Below, in pieces: positions 34,372 through 42,711 of a stretch of 64,000 nucleotides of DNA. The translations under genes and the position numbers were made by a program. The notes beneath the pieces are model-generated. The model searched no databases. It saw only the letters and a program-made list of their open reading frames with translations, and was not told the origin of the DNA. Positions within the stretch are counted from its first letter, which is position 1; each line of letters starts with the position of its first letter. The DNA is from Luteolibacter sp. Y139. GTDB taxonomy: Bacteria > Verrucomicrobiota > Verrucomicrobiia > Verrucomicrobiales > Akkermansiaceae. Location: NCBI RefSeq assembly GCF_038066715.1, contig NZ_JBBUKT010000018.1:26625-90624 (forward strand). The letters run 5' to 3'.

Positions 34372-34737
34372 ATGAATCATTTCCAAGCGAAAGATCATCG
34401 TGGGATCTTCCGGCCGTCAGGGGCCGTGTCAGCAGGGCAAGCGGCGGACCTGATCAGCGCCGCCCTCGATCACGCGCGGACCTGCGGATTGAAGGAGGTG
34501 CTCGTCAGCATCACCGCCTTGACCGGCTTCGAGAGCCCGGGTCCTGCCTTCCGTCGATGGGCGGTTCGCCGATGGTCGACTGCCGGCACCGGGCTCAAGG
34601 TGGCGATGGTCGCTCGTCCGGAGCACATCTGTCCCGAGAAAACCGGTTTGCTGGTCGCAGCTGAAGAAGGCCTGAATGCCCACATTTGTCAGTCGGAAGG
34701 CGAGGCAGAGGCTTGGCTTGAGGGGTCCCCGAGATAG
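34372..34737 (+). CDS. SpoIIAA/STAS-like hypothetical protein
   Basis: 121 residues: a strand-helix pattern GIFRPSGAVSAGQAADLISA, VLVSITALTGFESPG, GLKVAMVARPEHICPEKTG, and a final SEGEAEAWL. The arrangement resembles the SpoIIAA-like (STAS-related) fold seen in many small bacterial proteins of unknown function. The similarity is judged by eye. Confidence 0.6.
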   Translation: MNHFQAKDHRGIFRPSGAVSAGQAADLISAALDHARTCGLKEVLVSITALTGFESPGPAFRRWAVRRWSTAGTGLKVAMVARPEHICPEKTGLLVAAEEGLNAHICQSEGEAEAWLEGSPR

Positions 34738-34877
34738 CGCGGCCCCTCGAGCTGGCCTTGTGCGGAGCAAGGGTGACGCCACCATTGCAGCGGAGCGGCG
34801 GGGTCTGGAGGGTTCGTGTTAATTGCGGTCCTCCGCCCGTCGCTTCACTCACTCGCACGGACTGCCCCGTCACCCGC

Positions 34878-35216
34878 TCATTTCTTCGGATCGATCCTCT
34901 CTCCCACGGGCGGGCATGCAGGCCTCACCAGATGGAACACAGCAAGAGTGCGCCGCTTCTCCCGAATTATCCCTTCGAAGGTCACCTGATAAATGAGGTC
35001 GCTTTCCGTGAGGTGCGTCGCTTCGTCCACTTGCAAGTTTTTAGCGATCACGACCGAGCAATGTCGATCGCCGCGGGAGGTCGGCATGAAGGCGAAAGCC
35101 GCTTTGCATAGCCGCACCGCCATTGGGGGCTTCCCCCTCCAGATGGAAACCCGGGCATTCGGGAGGTACCCGCGGCTCGTCTGGCCTGACTGAGTGGGAG
35201 GAACGTCGCCCGACAT
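34878..35216 (-). CDS. Hypothetical protein
   Basis: 112 residues from the ATG at 35216; the frame continues 26 codons upstream to another ATG with less protein-like sequence. It has alternating strand-like segments (ARVSIWRGKPPMAVRLCKAA, HCSVVIAKNLQVDEATHLTE, LIYQVTFEGIIREKR), suggesting a small beta-rich soluble protein. Family unknown. Confidence 0.5.
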   Translation of the reverse strand: MSGDVPPTQSGQTSRGYLPNARVSIWRGKPPMAVRLCKAAFAFMPTSRGDRHCSVVIAKNLQVDEATHLTESDLIYQVTFEGIIREKRRTLAVFHLVRPACPPVGERIDPKK

Positions 35217-35892
35217 ACCACGCCCCCTAACAGCAAGACCTTGGGCGCTCAAGAAGTTCCGGCCTTTCACGCGGACGGCATGGAGGCAATTCACAGGTTG
35301 CCAGTCGACGCGCCCTCCAACGGGCTCGCAATATCCTGCGGCTTTTGCACGCCATTGAAGATCTCAAGCAGGCGGTCGCAGGCGGGCGCACGAGGGTGCT
35401 CTCGCTTTCGAGACCGGCACCACCCGCGCGGTCACCAGCGTCTCGCGTCGCGTTGGCAAGGCGGCTCCTACGGGCAAAGGCGTTTCCCATGCCGCCAGCC
35501 TACGCGCGCGAAGCCTTCGCGATGAACGAGGGAGCGCCGGCCCCTGTCAGTCCGCCCGGCCATCAAAAGCTATCGGCGGCGATGAATCTCGGAACGCAAA
35601 GTGGCAAAGACCGGGAAAGCATAATCCCGCCAGCCCCGAGGCTGGCGGGATATCCTATGCGTTCTCTCCCCAGAGAAGGCACGTGAGGGTTCGCACGGGA
35701 GGGAAGGGTGAAGCAAGCTTGCGCTAATAGGTGGAAAATCGCGACTATCCTAGGTGAATCGCGTACTTGAGACCCGGGCAAAACCCTTAGTGCGGCCGCC
35801 ACCGACCTACGGCATTCTACGCACGTTTTTTCCCCCCCAGCCGCGATGGGGCACGGATCCGCGCCGTGCCTCATCGCAACCCCTTACATTCG
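35217..35892. other. Gap with a REP-like palindrome and no supported gene
   Basis: Several frames of 70-110 codons overlap here on both strands. One plus-strand frame has a helical stretch (RNILRLLHAIEDLKQAV) but no start, and flanking Pro/Arg-rich sequence. It could be a decayed gene. A REP-like palindrome lies at 35624-35651. Confidence 0.4.
35624..35651. repeat. REP-like palindrome 2
   Basis: ATCCCGCCAGCC and GGCTGGCGGGAT form a perfect 12-bp stem with a CCGA loop. The core matches the palindrome at 32511. No T run follows. Confidence 0.65.
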
Positions 35893-36087
35893 ATGACATT
35901 TCCCACCGGCGTCCTTTCCAAGGACGAATTCCTCCGCGCCAACGAACGATCCATGAGGTCTCTCCGCTCAATGCACCCCGACAAACCCGACGAGTTGCTG
36001 GCCGAAGCTTTGTGGCAGGCCGCCGGTCTCGGCGACTTTGAAGGAAGCGCGCGGATCATTCGGGCTGCCCTGCTTCTCCTTGATTGA
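35893..36087 (+). CDS. Small hypothetical protein
   Basis: 64 residues from the internal ATG (MTFPTGVLSKDEFLRANERS), all helical: KPDELLAEALWQAAGLGDFE, then ARIIRAALLLLD. No family recognised. The palindrome GGCGGCATGCGCCGCC lies just after the stop. Confidence 0.55.
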   Translation: MTFPTGVLSKDEFLRANERSMRSLRSMHPDKPDELLAEALWQAAGLGDFEGSARIIRAALLLLD

Positions 36088-36181
36088 TGTTCCCGGCGGC
36101 ATGCGCCGCCCCCCCTCCCGTGATCACGTAATGGCGTGAGCCTGCGCGGGAAGTTCTCATCGCCACGCATCCCCCGATGTC

Positions 36182-36337
36182 ATGACTCCGAATCCCGCCG
36201 AAGGCCTCGACTTCAGCGACGCCCCGCCACTGAAGTTCGTTCCGTTCCCAGATCAACCTCTGCTTCCGCTTCGAATGGGCCGGCGAAATCGCCGGCGGTC
36301 GAGAACCTCGACTCGATTCCTTTCGTTGCTCTTCTGA
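36182..36337 (+). CDS. Very small protein (uncertain)
   Basis: 51 residues: MTPNPAEGLDFSDAPPLKFV followed by PFPDQPLLPLRM and a basic tail. The first half looks like the short proline-rich proteins of this region; the tail looks non-coding, so the frame may be broken. Confidence 0.3.
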   Translation: MTPNPAEGLDFSDAPPLKFVPFPDQPLLPLRMGRRNRRRSRTSTRFLSLLF

Positions 36338-36386
36338 AAGCGACCGCCAGCCCGGTGTGATCGGAGACCGGGAGTCGTGAGGCGAA

Positions 36387-36419
36387 TGCCCGTGGCCTAC
36401 TACGCTTCAGCCACGGGCA
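36387..36419. terminator. Hairpin with 10-bp stem
   Basis: TGCCCGTGGC / GCCACGGGCA, 13-base loop, between the small gene region and the membrane protein gene. There is no T run, so it could be a structural element rather than a terminator. Confidence 0.4.
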
Positions 36420-36535
36420 CCAATCAACGAATACCGCATTAACCGCCGTAGGAAACTGCGCCACATCCGCGGAATCGCAAGCGGATGATGACCCGAAAAT
36501 TTCGAGTCGGCTCTACGCGAATTGCATGCCGCTTG

Positions 36536-36922
36536 TCAGGAGGGTGCAGAGCTAAGCCGGTTCATCCGCCGCCAGCGGCACGCGAGGAAGGCGGTCCATA
36601 GCCCGACAAAGGAAGAGAATACGAGGGAGTCGCGGACTCTCACAAAACGGTATCCCAACCTGCGCCACTCTGCTTCCAGCACCCTTCCCTTGAGCGCCGC
36701 GCCCAGCGAATCGCGATAGAACAGAGGCCCCACGCCTCCCCCGGAGTCGAAATAGGTCGAGCCCTGAGCGCGGGTAATATGAAGGTGAAGCGTTTGACGT
36801 CTCAAAGAAACGTTCAAGGCGGAAAAGTTGCGGTAACTGTCCCACCAAGCCCACGTCGAGAAACAGGCGACAAAAAGTCCGAGCCAGAAGCTCTTCCAGC
36901 GGTAGATGGGGCGGGGTGGCAT
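36536..36922 (-). CDS. Small membrane protein
   Basis: 128 residues with two hydrophobic segments (about 10-27, FWLGLFVACFSTWAWW, and 101-116, LVFSSFVGLWTAFLAC) flanking a soluble loop of about 70 residues with GSTYFDSGGGVGPLFYRDSL. The loop would face the periplasm if both ends are cytoplasmic. Family unknown. Confidence 0.6.
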   Translation of the reverse strand: MPPRPIYRWKSFWLGLFVACFSTWAWWDSYRNFSALNVSLRRQTLHLHITRAQGSTYFDSGGGVGPLFYRDSLGAALKGRVLEAEWRRLGYRFVRVRDSLVFSSFVGLWTAFLACRWRRMNRLSSAPS

Positions 36923-37029
36923 TGAAGGAGGGTAGCGCGGAGGTTCAATCTGGATGGCAGCTTACGACCTTGGGGCAAACGATCTCTGAATTCCTCGCTT
37001 TCTAACCAGCTTCCTGCTATTCGCGAACG

Positions 37030-37230
37030 ATGAGCTCGAAACCCATTCCCGAGCCGGCTGAGTTGGTCCGGACCATTAAATCGATCGCTGACGGTCTTGC
37101 GGATCTGCAGAAGCGGCTGGCGCATCTGGAGCGCACGTATGGATGCCGCAGAGCCTCCGGCCCGTCACCGGCGGTGCGTGCACTGGACGCGCCGGAGACC
37201 CTGGACGGGGCTGGTCTATCCCGCCGGTGA
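37030..37230 (+). CDS. Small coiled-coil protein
   Basis: 66 residues beginning MSSKPIPEPAELVRTIKSIA, with a heptad-like stretch (ADGLADLQKRLAHLERTYG) and a Pro-rich tail. It resembles the 57-residue protein at 33737 in size and in its LxxLxxRLxxLE segment. Confidence 0.5.
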   Translation: MSSKPIPEPAELVRTIKSIADGLADLQKRLAHLERTYGCRRASGPSPAVRALDAPETLDGAGLSRR

Positions 37231-37343
37231 TCCCGCGGCGATGGAGAAGAGGGGTCGCGTTTCCAATCGCTGGGAAATCTGCCACAGGATACGCGAGGTC
37301 ATGCGACGGGTGGCCCGAGTGACCTCCGCGTGCGCCGTGGTCT

Positions 37344-37616
37344 CTAAGGTAACTCTGAAAAATCATGGAAGGGGATGATGATCGCCCGGGGCAGCTCTAT
37401 CCCGCAGGCGTGGAAGATATCACGAAAGGCGACGCGAGCCGCCCTGAGGTCAGTGTGCCGACCTTTGCAAATCCACACGTTAGGTAGGTTTCTTGGACGC
37501 GCAAACCCGGCGATTTGGAGCTCGGCATTCACTGTCCCTTTGTGGACTTCTGGTGTTGCGGCGTAGTCAAATATGGCCGCGTAGCCTAAAAAGTTCGGAG
37601 GCGCTGAATCGCTCAT
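37344..37616 (-). CDS. Small hypothetical protein
   Basis: 90 residues: MSDSAPPNFLGYAAIFDYAA, then VNAELQIAGFARPRNLPNVW and RVAFRDIFHACGIELPRAII. Alternating strand and helix suggest a small alpha/beta protein. Family unknown. Confidence 0.55.
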   Translation of the reverse strand: MSDSAPPNFLGYAAIFDYAATPEVHKGTVNAELQIAGFARPRNLPNVWICKGRHTDLRAARVAFRDIFHACGIELPRAIIIPFHDFSELP

Positions 37617-37900
37617 GGAGGACGGCTCCTTCGCACGCGCCGCGCCATACGCCTGCTCACCTCGACTAGCTCACTGCCACTCTCTAATGCGCGGGTGTTC
37701 CATTCGATCTGCTTCGTGATGTCCCGATGAGCAGCGTCGGCGTACGTGGATCAGCACGCAGATGGAATCACCCGCCACCGGCACAGGTGGATTTCCTCCA
37801 CCCTGCGTCATCGCGTAATTGGGTTTAATGGCCGTTTTGAGAAATTGGGGGGCCTCCGCATGGGCCACGTTCATGCGCGAGAGAGCCACACCTCCCATAC

Positions 37901-38803
37901 ATGAAAACTCCACGCATCCTCACACCTGCCCTCCTGTTCGTCGCGTCCTTTCTAACACCCTTCGCCGTTACCGCGCAGACTGCGGACCCTGCGGTGCCTG
38001 CCGGTGCCATGACGGCATTTCCGACCATCGTTCAGACCGGCACGAAGCCCACCCTTACCTGGTCCGTCGTCCACCCTGCCCGCATTGGGAGCGGACAGAC
38101 TGGCAACAGCGGCAACGGGAATGGAAGTGGCGACAGCGACGGCGCGGAAAATATGGCCTACATCAATCCGCCCGGGACAATCGTTCCCACCGTCGATTCC
38201 TATGTTACCGTCCAGATCATCGGCACGGGGGTTACCAACTGCCAGGGCAACAGCAGCGCATCCGCCGCGACAGACCTCCGTGTCAGCGTAAACGGCGCGC
38301 CCTACGATCAACTGTTCTACGGCACACTGGCCAACGTCGACTCTTCGAAGCAGCTTTTCATCAAGAAGGTCAACGCCGGCCAACCCGTCGATCTTGGAGG
38401 GCGCTTCGTCGTGGGAACTGGCTGGAGCCCGTTCTACACGACTCGAAGCAGAAACCTCCAAGTCGTTGCGCTGGTCAAGGGGGATACCTTTCCCACCAAG
38501 TCCAAGTTCCAAGGGCAGGCCGCGATGGCGGCGTATCTCAAGCCCTACATCGATTCGAACTTCAAGGTGAACATCGGACCTCTCAGCGTCCTGCTCGTGA
38601 TGGAATTGGCCCAGACGAACTTGAGTTCGCCGTGTTTCGACTATCAGGATCAAGTGGTGCTCGTAACGCTGAGCCGCAAGCACCCGAACAACGGCCACGG
38701 AAACAACCTAGACGGCGTGGACTCTTCCAACCCCGGACAGGGAAAGGGAGGGCCCAACGGCGCCATCGACCCATCCGGCGGCGTGGATGACGAGGCAAAG
38801 TAA
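37901..38803 (+). CDS. Exported protein of unknown function
   Basis: 300 residues with a signal peptide (MKTPRILTPALLFVASFLTP, cleavage after AVTA near 24). A Gly/Asn/Ser-rich loop (about 63-82), a beta-rich domain (about 85-255, with VTVQIIGTGVTNCQGNSS and LRVSVNGAPYDQLFYG) and a Gly/Asp/Asn-rich tail follow. The two cysteines could form a disulfide. It resembles secreted proteins of Verrucomicrobia of this size, but no family is assigned. Confidence 0.75.
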   Translation: MKTPRILTPALLFVASFLTPFAVTAQTADPAVPAGAMTAFPTIVQTGTKPTLTWSVVHPARIGSGQTGNSGNGNGSGDSDGAENMAYINPPGTIVPTVDSYVTVQIIGTGVTNCQGNSSASAATDLRVSVNGAPYDQLFYGTLANVDSSKQLFIKKVNAGQPVDLGGRFVVGTGWSPFYTTRSRNLQVVALVKGDTFPTKSKFQGQAAMAAYLKPYIDSNFKVNIGPLSVLLVMELAQTNLSSPCFDYQDQVVLVTLSRKHPNNGHGNNLDGVDSSNPGQGKGGPNGAIDPSGGVDDEAK

Positions 38804-38847
38804 CGCGTTGGCCGAGCGATCCCAAAAAGGATGGGGTTTTGCCCGCG

Positions 38848-39171
38848 TCAATAAGCCCACTGCGATTTCCCGAACCCAGGTAATGGGCGTGCCAGTGCGT
38901 CCTTGCTAACAGCGGCTCCATGAAACCTGCCTCTTCCTCCTCCTGCTGGGCCTGGTCGGCTTTGACCACAGCTTTGCCAGAGCGGCTCGCCTGGAGCGTC
39001 GCTCGGCGCGGACGTCGCAGAAATTGCGCTCTTCTTGGGCGCCGAATCCGCTGGGCCGGGACTTGCCGAGTCCTGCTTGACTTCGGGGCTAAGGAGCTTT
39101 GGGGGCAATTTGTCGGGAGATTGCTCGGGTGCCAACCGGGGCTCGTCGAAAGGAATGGGTGGGTCGGTCAT
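38848..39171 (-). CDS. Proline-rich small protein, member 2 of a duplicated family (DPPIP family)
   Basis: 107 residues. The first 62 match the layout of the gene at 31990: MTDPPIPFDEPRLAPEQSPD at the start and SDAPGEPLW where the other copy stops. The remaining 45 residues (Gly/Arg-rich) look like readthrough into non-coding sequence, so a lost stop or a small indel at that point is likely. Confidence 0.55.
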   Translation of the reverse strand: MTDPPIPFDEPRLAPEQSPDKLPPKLLSPEVKQDSASPGPADSAPKKSAISATSAPSDAPGEPLWQSCGQSRPGPAGGGRGRFHGAAVSKDALARPLPGFGKSQWAY

Positions 39172-39556
39172 TGCGGGTAGGCATACCGAGGCACTCTCTT
39201 TCCCGAAGAAATCGCTTCCCGGATCCCGGTGTAGGGAAGTTCCTTATTGGGGCGAACCTCCCTGGCGCGATCTCCAACGCCTTCTGGGCAAGTTCCGCCG
39301 CGGTGGCGATCTTCTCGTTGTGGCCGTTGGCGGTGGCGAGAGCTTCCTCGCTCTTCGCGATGGCCTCCACGGTCTTCGACCTGTTTTCTTCGATCCCGGC
39401 CGCGAGGTCGGTCGGGTTGCCCGCCTGCCGCCAGATGACGACGACCACAACGATGCTCGACGCGATGCCAGTTGGCGTTGGTGTCGGGATTGAGATCGTG
39501 GGCAGCACCGCGGGCGTGCAGCGACGGCGTGGAGCCGCCGCGCATCGCACGGTCAT
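39089..39556 (-). CDS. Membrane-anchored coiled-coil protein (uncertain ends)
   Basis: The convincing part is residues 22-108: a Thr/Pro stretch, one hydrophobic segment (IASSIVVVVVIW) and a helical part (GIEENRSKTVEAIAKSEEAL, ATANGHNEKIATAAELAQKA). The first 20 and last 45 residues look non-coding and the tail overlaps the next gene, so both ends are doubtful. Probably a small inner-membrane protein with a coiled coil. Confidence 0.5.
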   Translation of the reverse strand: MTVRCAAAPRRRCTPAVLPTISIPTPTPTGIASSIVVVVVIWRQAGNPTDLAAGIEENRSKTVEAIAKSEEALATANGHNEKIATAAELAQKALEIAPGRFAPIRNFPTPGSGKRFLRERECLGMPTRNDRPTHSFRRAPVGTRAISRQIAPKAP

Positions 39557-39780
39557 TGAAGCATTCCGCCCATTTCGCTAGGATCTCGGAGTGATTGTTG
39601 TGAAGGCTCTCGAAAACGCGGCGCGCGAGCTCTCCAAGCACGAGCGGCGCTGCACATCGACGCGTTTGCAGGGTGCGGTTCTCCTCTGCAAATCGCGCAA
39701 CGACACTCTGGCAAGAGTAAGCAGGCGACACGCTCGTGAGAGGGCCGGCGCCATGGCACGGGTTTCGCGAGGGCACGCTC

Positions 39781-40224
39781 ATGACAGAACCAGCTCGTTC
39801 CAATCAGGAAGCCGTTCGCCGAACGCTGCGGCTCTACGCCTTCGTGGGTCTGCTGCTATTCTGCGGAACCGCTGCGACAGTTGCGGTGGCTACGGTCCCG
39901 TGGCTGGACGTCGGCAAACACGGCTTCGATACCGCCGATATGTGCCTGGGGCTGCTGATCGCGACCATCAAGGCGTCGCTGGTGGCCGCGATCTTCATGC
40001 ATCTCAACCACGAGCGGCGCCTGGTTTACTGGCTCGTCGGGCTCGCCTTCGTGCACTGCGCGGGGATGATCGCTTTCACGATGTTGGCCGAAGCCGACAG
40101 CATCCGAGACCCCTACTTCTTTCACGGCGAGCGGAAGCCCGACAAGGGCGGCGTGCCGGTATCGCGGGGCCCATTCCCCCAAACCGATACGACGCCCAAG
40201 CCTGACAAGTGGGTGGGGCCGTAG
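39781..40224 (+). CDS. Cytochrome c oxidase subunit IV-family protein, orphan
   Basis: 147 residues from the ATG at 39781. Three membrane segments (about 18-38, 54-75, 83-103) hold the pattern of the prokaryotic cytochrome oxidase subunit IV family: TADMCLGLLIATIKASLVAA, IFMHLNHERRL, and a third helix with FVHCAGMIAFTML. The C-terminal 40 residues are polar. No other oxidase subunit is nearby, which is unusual, because this subunit is normally encoded with subunits I-III. The function may therefore be distinct. Confidence 0.8.
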   Translation: MTEPARSNQEAVRRTLRLYAFVGLLLFCGTAATVAVATVPWLDVGKHGFDTADMCLGLLIATIKASLVAAIFMHLNHERRLVYWLVGLAFVHCAGMIAFTMLAEADSIRDPYFFHGERKPDKGGVPVSRGPFPQTDTTPKPDKWVGP

Positions 40225-40231
40225 CCAAACG

Positions 40232-40283
40232 ACCGTCGTGATTTCTTCTCCGGCGCCCGGGTGAACTGCCCGATCACGACGGT
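40232..40283. terminator. Long inverted repeat after the subunit IV-like gene
   Basis: ACCGTCGTGAT and ATCACGACGGT form a perfect 11-bp stem around a 30-base GC-rich loop that itself can pair. It begins seven bases after the stop codon. Transcription termination or mRNA stabilisation is likely; there is no T run. Confidence 0.55.
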
Positions 40284-40310
40284 GGCACGTTTACCGCGAA
40301 CCATACCGCG

Positions 40311-40484
40311 ATGAAAACGAAACTACTCACTCTGCTGCTTGTCACCATCCTCACCAATTGCAGGAGGAACGAGGGTGGCACCAATTACCAGGGTCCGCAG
40401 GGGGACGGGCGCCAAGAGACGTTGCTCCCGGGCAGTCGCCATGGCGGCAACGGAAAAGCACGTAGCGATTTGCCTGCCGAGTAG
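40311..40484 (+). CDS. Short lipoprotein
   Basis: 57 residues. A basic start and hydrophobic core (MKTKLLTLLLVTILTNC) end in a lipobox-like LTNC, with Cys17 as the lipidation site. The mature part is short, Gly/Arg-rich and polar (RRNEGGTNYQGPQGD). Entericidin-like lengths are similar, but no family is claimed. A small hairpin, TTGCCT / AGGCAA, covers the stop codon. Confidence 0.65.
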   Translation: MKTKLLTLLLVTILTNCRRNEGGTNYQGPQGDGRQETLLPGSRHGGNGKARSDLPAE

Positions 40485-40575
40485 GCAAGCAGGGGTCCGC
40501 TGTTTTCACCTCGACCGTATTACCAGAGCGGCACGAGACGGGGGTTGCCGGCAACAGTGAGGAACATCGACTCGA

Positions 40576-41145
40576 TCAAGCCTCCCGAAGATAGCCGGCG
40601 AGAGTGCGTGATGCAATCGAACGCGCCTTCAGCCTGGATTCCATGTGCTTGATGGCGTCGCGATTCCCGGCAAGGCTTTCCGAAGCGATGCAGTCGTGCA
40701 CCACGATAAGCTCGTAGCCCCGCATGTAGGCATCGTTCGCAGTGTAGAGCACGCAGATGTCGCCAGCGAACCCAGTGAGGATCAGCGTTCGAACCTTTAG
40801 GAACCGGAGCAGGACATCCAGTGATGTCGAGTAGAAGCCCGAGTGCATGGGCTTGAGGACGAAGTAGTCGTCGTTGTCCGGGCGGAGGAGACTCGCAACG
40901 GGGTGCCCGGGACAATTGGTGGAAGAGCACCGCTCGATTTGATCATGGAACGTCGATTGCCAGCGACCAAAGTTGTCGTTCACGTAGATCACCGGCATCC
41001 TGGCGGACTTTGCAGCTTGTTTCAGGTGGGCCAGTCGGGAAGCAGCGGGACGCGCATGCGCCAGCAACTTGTCGCTCCCTGCAAACTCAAAGTCGTTTAT
41101 GGCATCGATCACCAGGAGCGCACAATCTCGCGGTAACCTGACCAT
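40576..41145 (-). CDS. Isochorismatase-family cysteine hydrolase
   Basis: 189 residues with the Asp-Lys-Cys triad of the family: D14 in LLVIDAINDFE, K98 in VLKPMHSGF and C131 in TGFAGDICV. Length is typical of nicotinamidase/isochorismatase-type hydrolases. The substrate cannot be told from sequence. The stop of the upstream SHOCT gene is two bases before its start, so the two are an operon. Confidence 0.92.
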   Translation of the reverse strand: MVRLPRDCALLVIDAINDFEFAGSDKLLAHARPAASRLAHLKQAAKSARMPVIYVNDNFGRWQSTFHDQIERCSSTNCPGHPVASLLRPDNDDYFVLKPMHSGFYSTSLDVLLRFLKVRTLILTGFAGDICVLYTANDAYMRGYELIVVHDCIASESLAGNRDAIKHMESRLKARSIASRTLAGYLREA

Positions 41146-41146
41146 C

Positions 41147-41863
41147 TCAAATCCGGTCGATGACCTGTTTACGTTTGGCTGCGAACTCGTCGTCGGTGAT
41201 TAGGCCCTGCGAATGAAGGTCTGCGAGCTTCCGGAGGGTTTCCGCCACATCCAGAATGCCATCCCGCTTCCCTTCTGCGGGTTGCGCGGAGCCCAAGCTC
41301 TCCTTGCCAGGACCGGAGATAACAGGGAGGCTCTCCGCCGGGAAGATTCCGAGCTGACTCGAGAACTCAAGTTTCGAGGAGGAACCTTGCTGCTGACTCA
41401 CGCCGCCAATCTTGTGAGTGCCCGTATCGTAGACCGTCACTTCACCGTTGCGATCGATCGCCATCCTGCACAGGGACGGGAAGATCGCGTAGCGCATTTG
41501 ATTCTGGGATCCGCTGCTTGAGGGAACGCCCAAATCCAAAGGCCACCACGTCCCCGATGAAGCCGGGTCACTTTTCGCGGAGGGCGTGGAATCGAAAAGT
41601 TCTTGCGCTGACATGGCCGTTGCAAGCTCCGAGAGCACCGCATTCACCTTTGCCTTCAGGCCATGGTTGAACATGTCGCCCACCATCGTCATCCCTCCCT
41701 GCATCCACTGTCCGTTTCCAAACTCGGAGCACTGGAATTGTGCCATTGCCCCCCCACCCCGCTGCAACGCTTCAAGAAGGTGCTTCACCGAATCCTCGGA
41801 CAACGCGTGGCGCTTCGCGACATCCTTGATTGTCGCTTCACCTGTTGTGCTAAAACGGGCCAT
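41147..41863 (-). CDS. SHOCT-domain protein
   Basis: 238 residues from the ATG at 41863. The N-terminal part has an HTH-like start (TIKDVAKRHALSEDSVKHLL, about 9-28), then a Gly/Gln-rich region. The C-terminal 30 residues are a SHOCT motif (LRKLADLHSQGLITDDEFAA, then KRKQVI). SHOCT tails mediate oligomerisation or membrane and nucleic-acid association in many unrelated proteins. The longer upstream frame is out of register with the DUF883-like gene and is not used. Confidence 0.8.
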   Translation of the reverse strand: MARFSTTGEATIKDVAKRHALSEDSVKHLLEALQRGGGAMAQFQCSEFGNGQWMQGGMTMVGDMFNHGLKAKVNAVLSELATAMSAQELFDSTPSAKSDPASSGTWWPLDLGVPSSSGSQNQMRYAIFPSLCRMAIDRNGEVTVYDTGTHKIGGVSQQQGSSSKLEFSSQLGIFPAESLPVISGPGKESLGSAQPAEGKRDGILDVAETLRKLADLHSQGLITDDEFAAKRKQVIDRI

Positions 41864-41885
41864 GAAAGGGCAGGGTTGGGGCTGA

Positions 41886-42161
41886 TCAGTGATGTTCGAT
41901 GCGGAGCGCGAGACCAACCGCCAATCCAAGGCCAAATGCAAGGCCCACGGACACGGCCGGATTCTCGTGGAAGAAGCGGTCGACGGCTTCGCGGGCGCGC
42001 ATGGAGGGGCAAACATCTTCGGAGTGGGCAGCGGAGATGCGGTCCGAAGTTCGTGCCCGTCGCGATGCGTGGTCCGCGGACTCCCGCTCAACCTGTGGGG
42101 CTTTATCAGAAAGAGGCGGAACGGATTCAGGATGGGGTGTGGTCGACGAAGGATCACTCAT
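41886..42161 (-). CDS. DUF883/ElaB-like membrane-anchored protein
   Basis: 91 residues from the ATG at 42161: a polar, probably disordered N-terminal part, then REAVDRFFHENPAVSVGLAF and a Gly-rich C-terminal membrane helix (GLGLAVGLALRI). The ending matches the YqjD/ElaB (DUF883) layout, where such proteins sit in the inner membrane and bind ribosomes under stress. The N-terminal part is shorter than usual. Confidence 0.7.
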   Translation of the reverse strand: MSDPSSTTPHPESVPPLSDKAPQVERESADHASRRARTSDRISAAHSEDVCPSMRAREAVDRFFHENPAVSVGLAFGLGLAVGLALRIEHH

Positions 42162-42207
42162 ATGATTCTGCCTTTCGCATTCCGGGTGCCAGCTGCCGGG
42201 AGCCTCA

Positions 42208-42711
42208 TTATCGCACACCACCTATCTCGACTTTGAACGCCTCGGAGGCGATCTCGGCAAGCCAGCCTGTGAAGTCCTGGTGCCGGGCCAACATCTCGGC
42301 CACCACCTCCGTCTCCGGAAGCAGTTCGCACTTTCGCGCCATTCCGAGCGTAAATTCCGAAGCGGCGCGTAGGTAATGCCCGATGCGATTCGCGTGGGCG
42401 ATCAATAGGTGGTCGCGTACGACCGAGTCATTCGCCAGGGCTATGTGGGTGTTTCCTCCCTCGATGAGTCCCGCCACGGCCTTGCACAGGTCGTCGCCCG
42501 GCTCCTTCGAGTGTGCTTCGAAGATGGCAACGATCTCCCGGAGGTGGCGACTGGTTGCTTCTGCATAAGCCCGAAACGCCTCCAATAATCGCGCTTGGGA
42601 AGCCCATCGCATCAAGTCCGGCAGTGTTTGGACGGTCTGCTCTGTCGCGCTTTTGAGATCCTTCAACTGGTCGAAGAATACGTCGATTGAAGTGGAGACG
42701 TGAGAGGCCAT
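42208..42711 (-). CDS. YciE/DUF892 ferritin-like protein, copy 1
   Basis: 167 residues, all-helical. The first helix carries FFDQLKDLKSATEQTVQTLP as in DUF892, later helices DDLCKAVAGLIEGG and LIAHANRIGHYLRAASEF. YciE-type proteins are ferritin-like and stress induced. Metal ligands are less clear here than in the copy at 47022: the usual second-helix Glu/His pairs are partly replaced. The DUF883-like gene follows 47 bp after its stop on the same strand. Confidence 0.8.
   Translation of the reverse strand: MASHVSTSIDVFFDQLKDLKSATEQTVQTLPDLMRWASQARLLEAFRAYAEATSRHLREIVAIFEAHSKEPGDDLCKAVAGLIEGGNTHIALANDSVVRDHLLIAHANRIGHYLRAASEFTLGMARKCELLPETEVVAEMLARHQDFTGWLAEIASEAFKVEIGGVR

Noticed and set aside
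35345..35686. 113-residue plus-strand gene
   Set aside because: One helical stretch is followed by Pro/Arg-rich sequence and a REP-like palindrome inside the frame; at best a decayed gene.
39168..39803. 211-residue minus-strand frame
   Set aside because: It overlaps the coiled-coil gene in another frame and is rich in Arg/His, as expected for a shadow.
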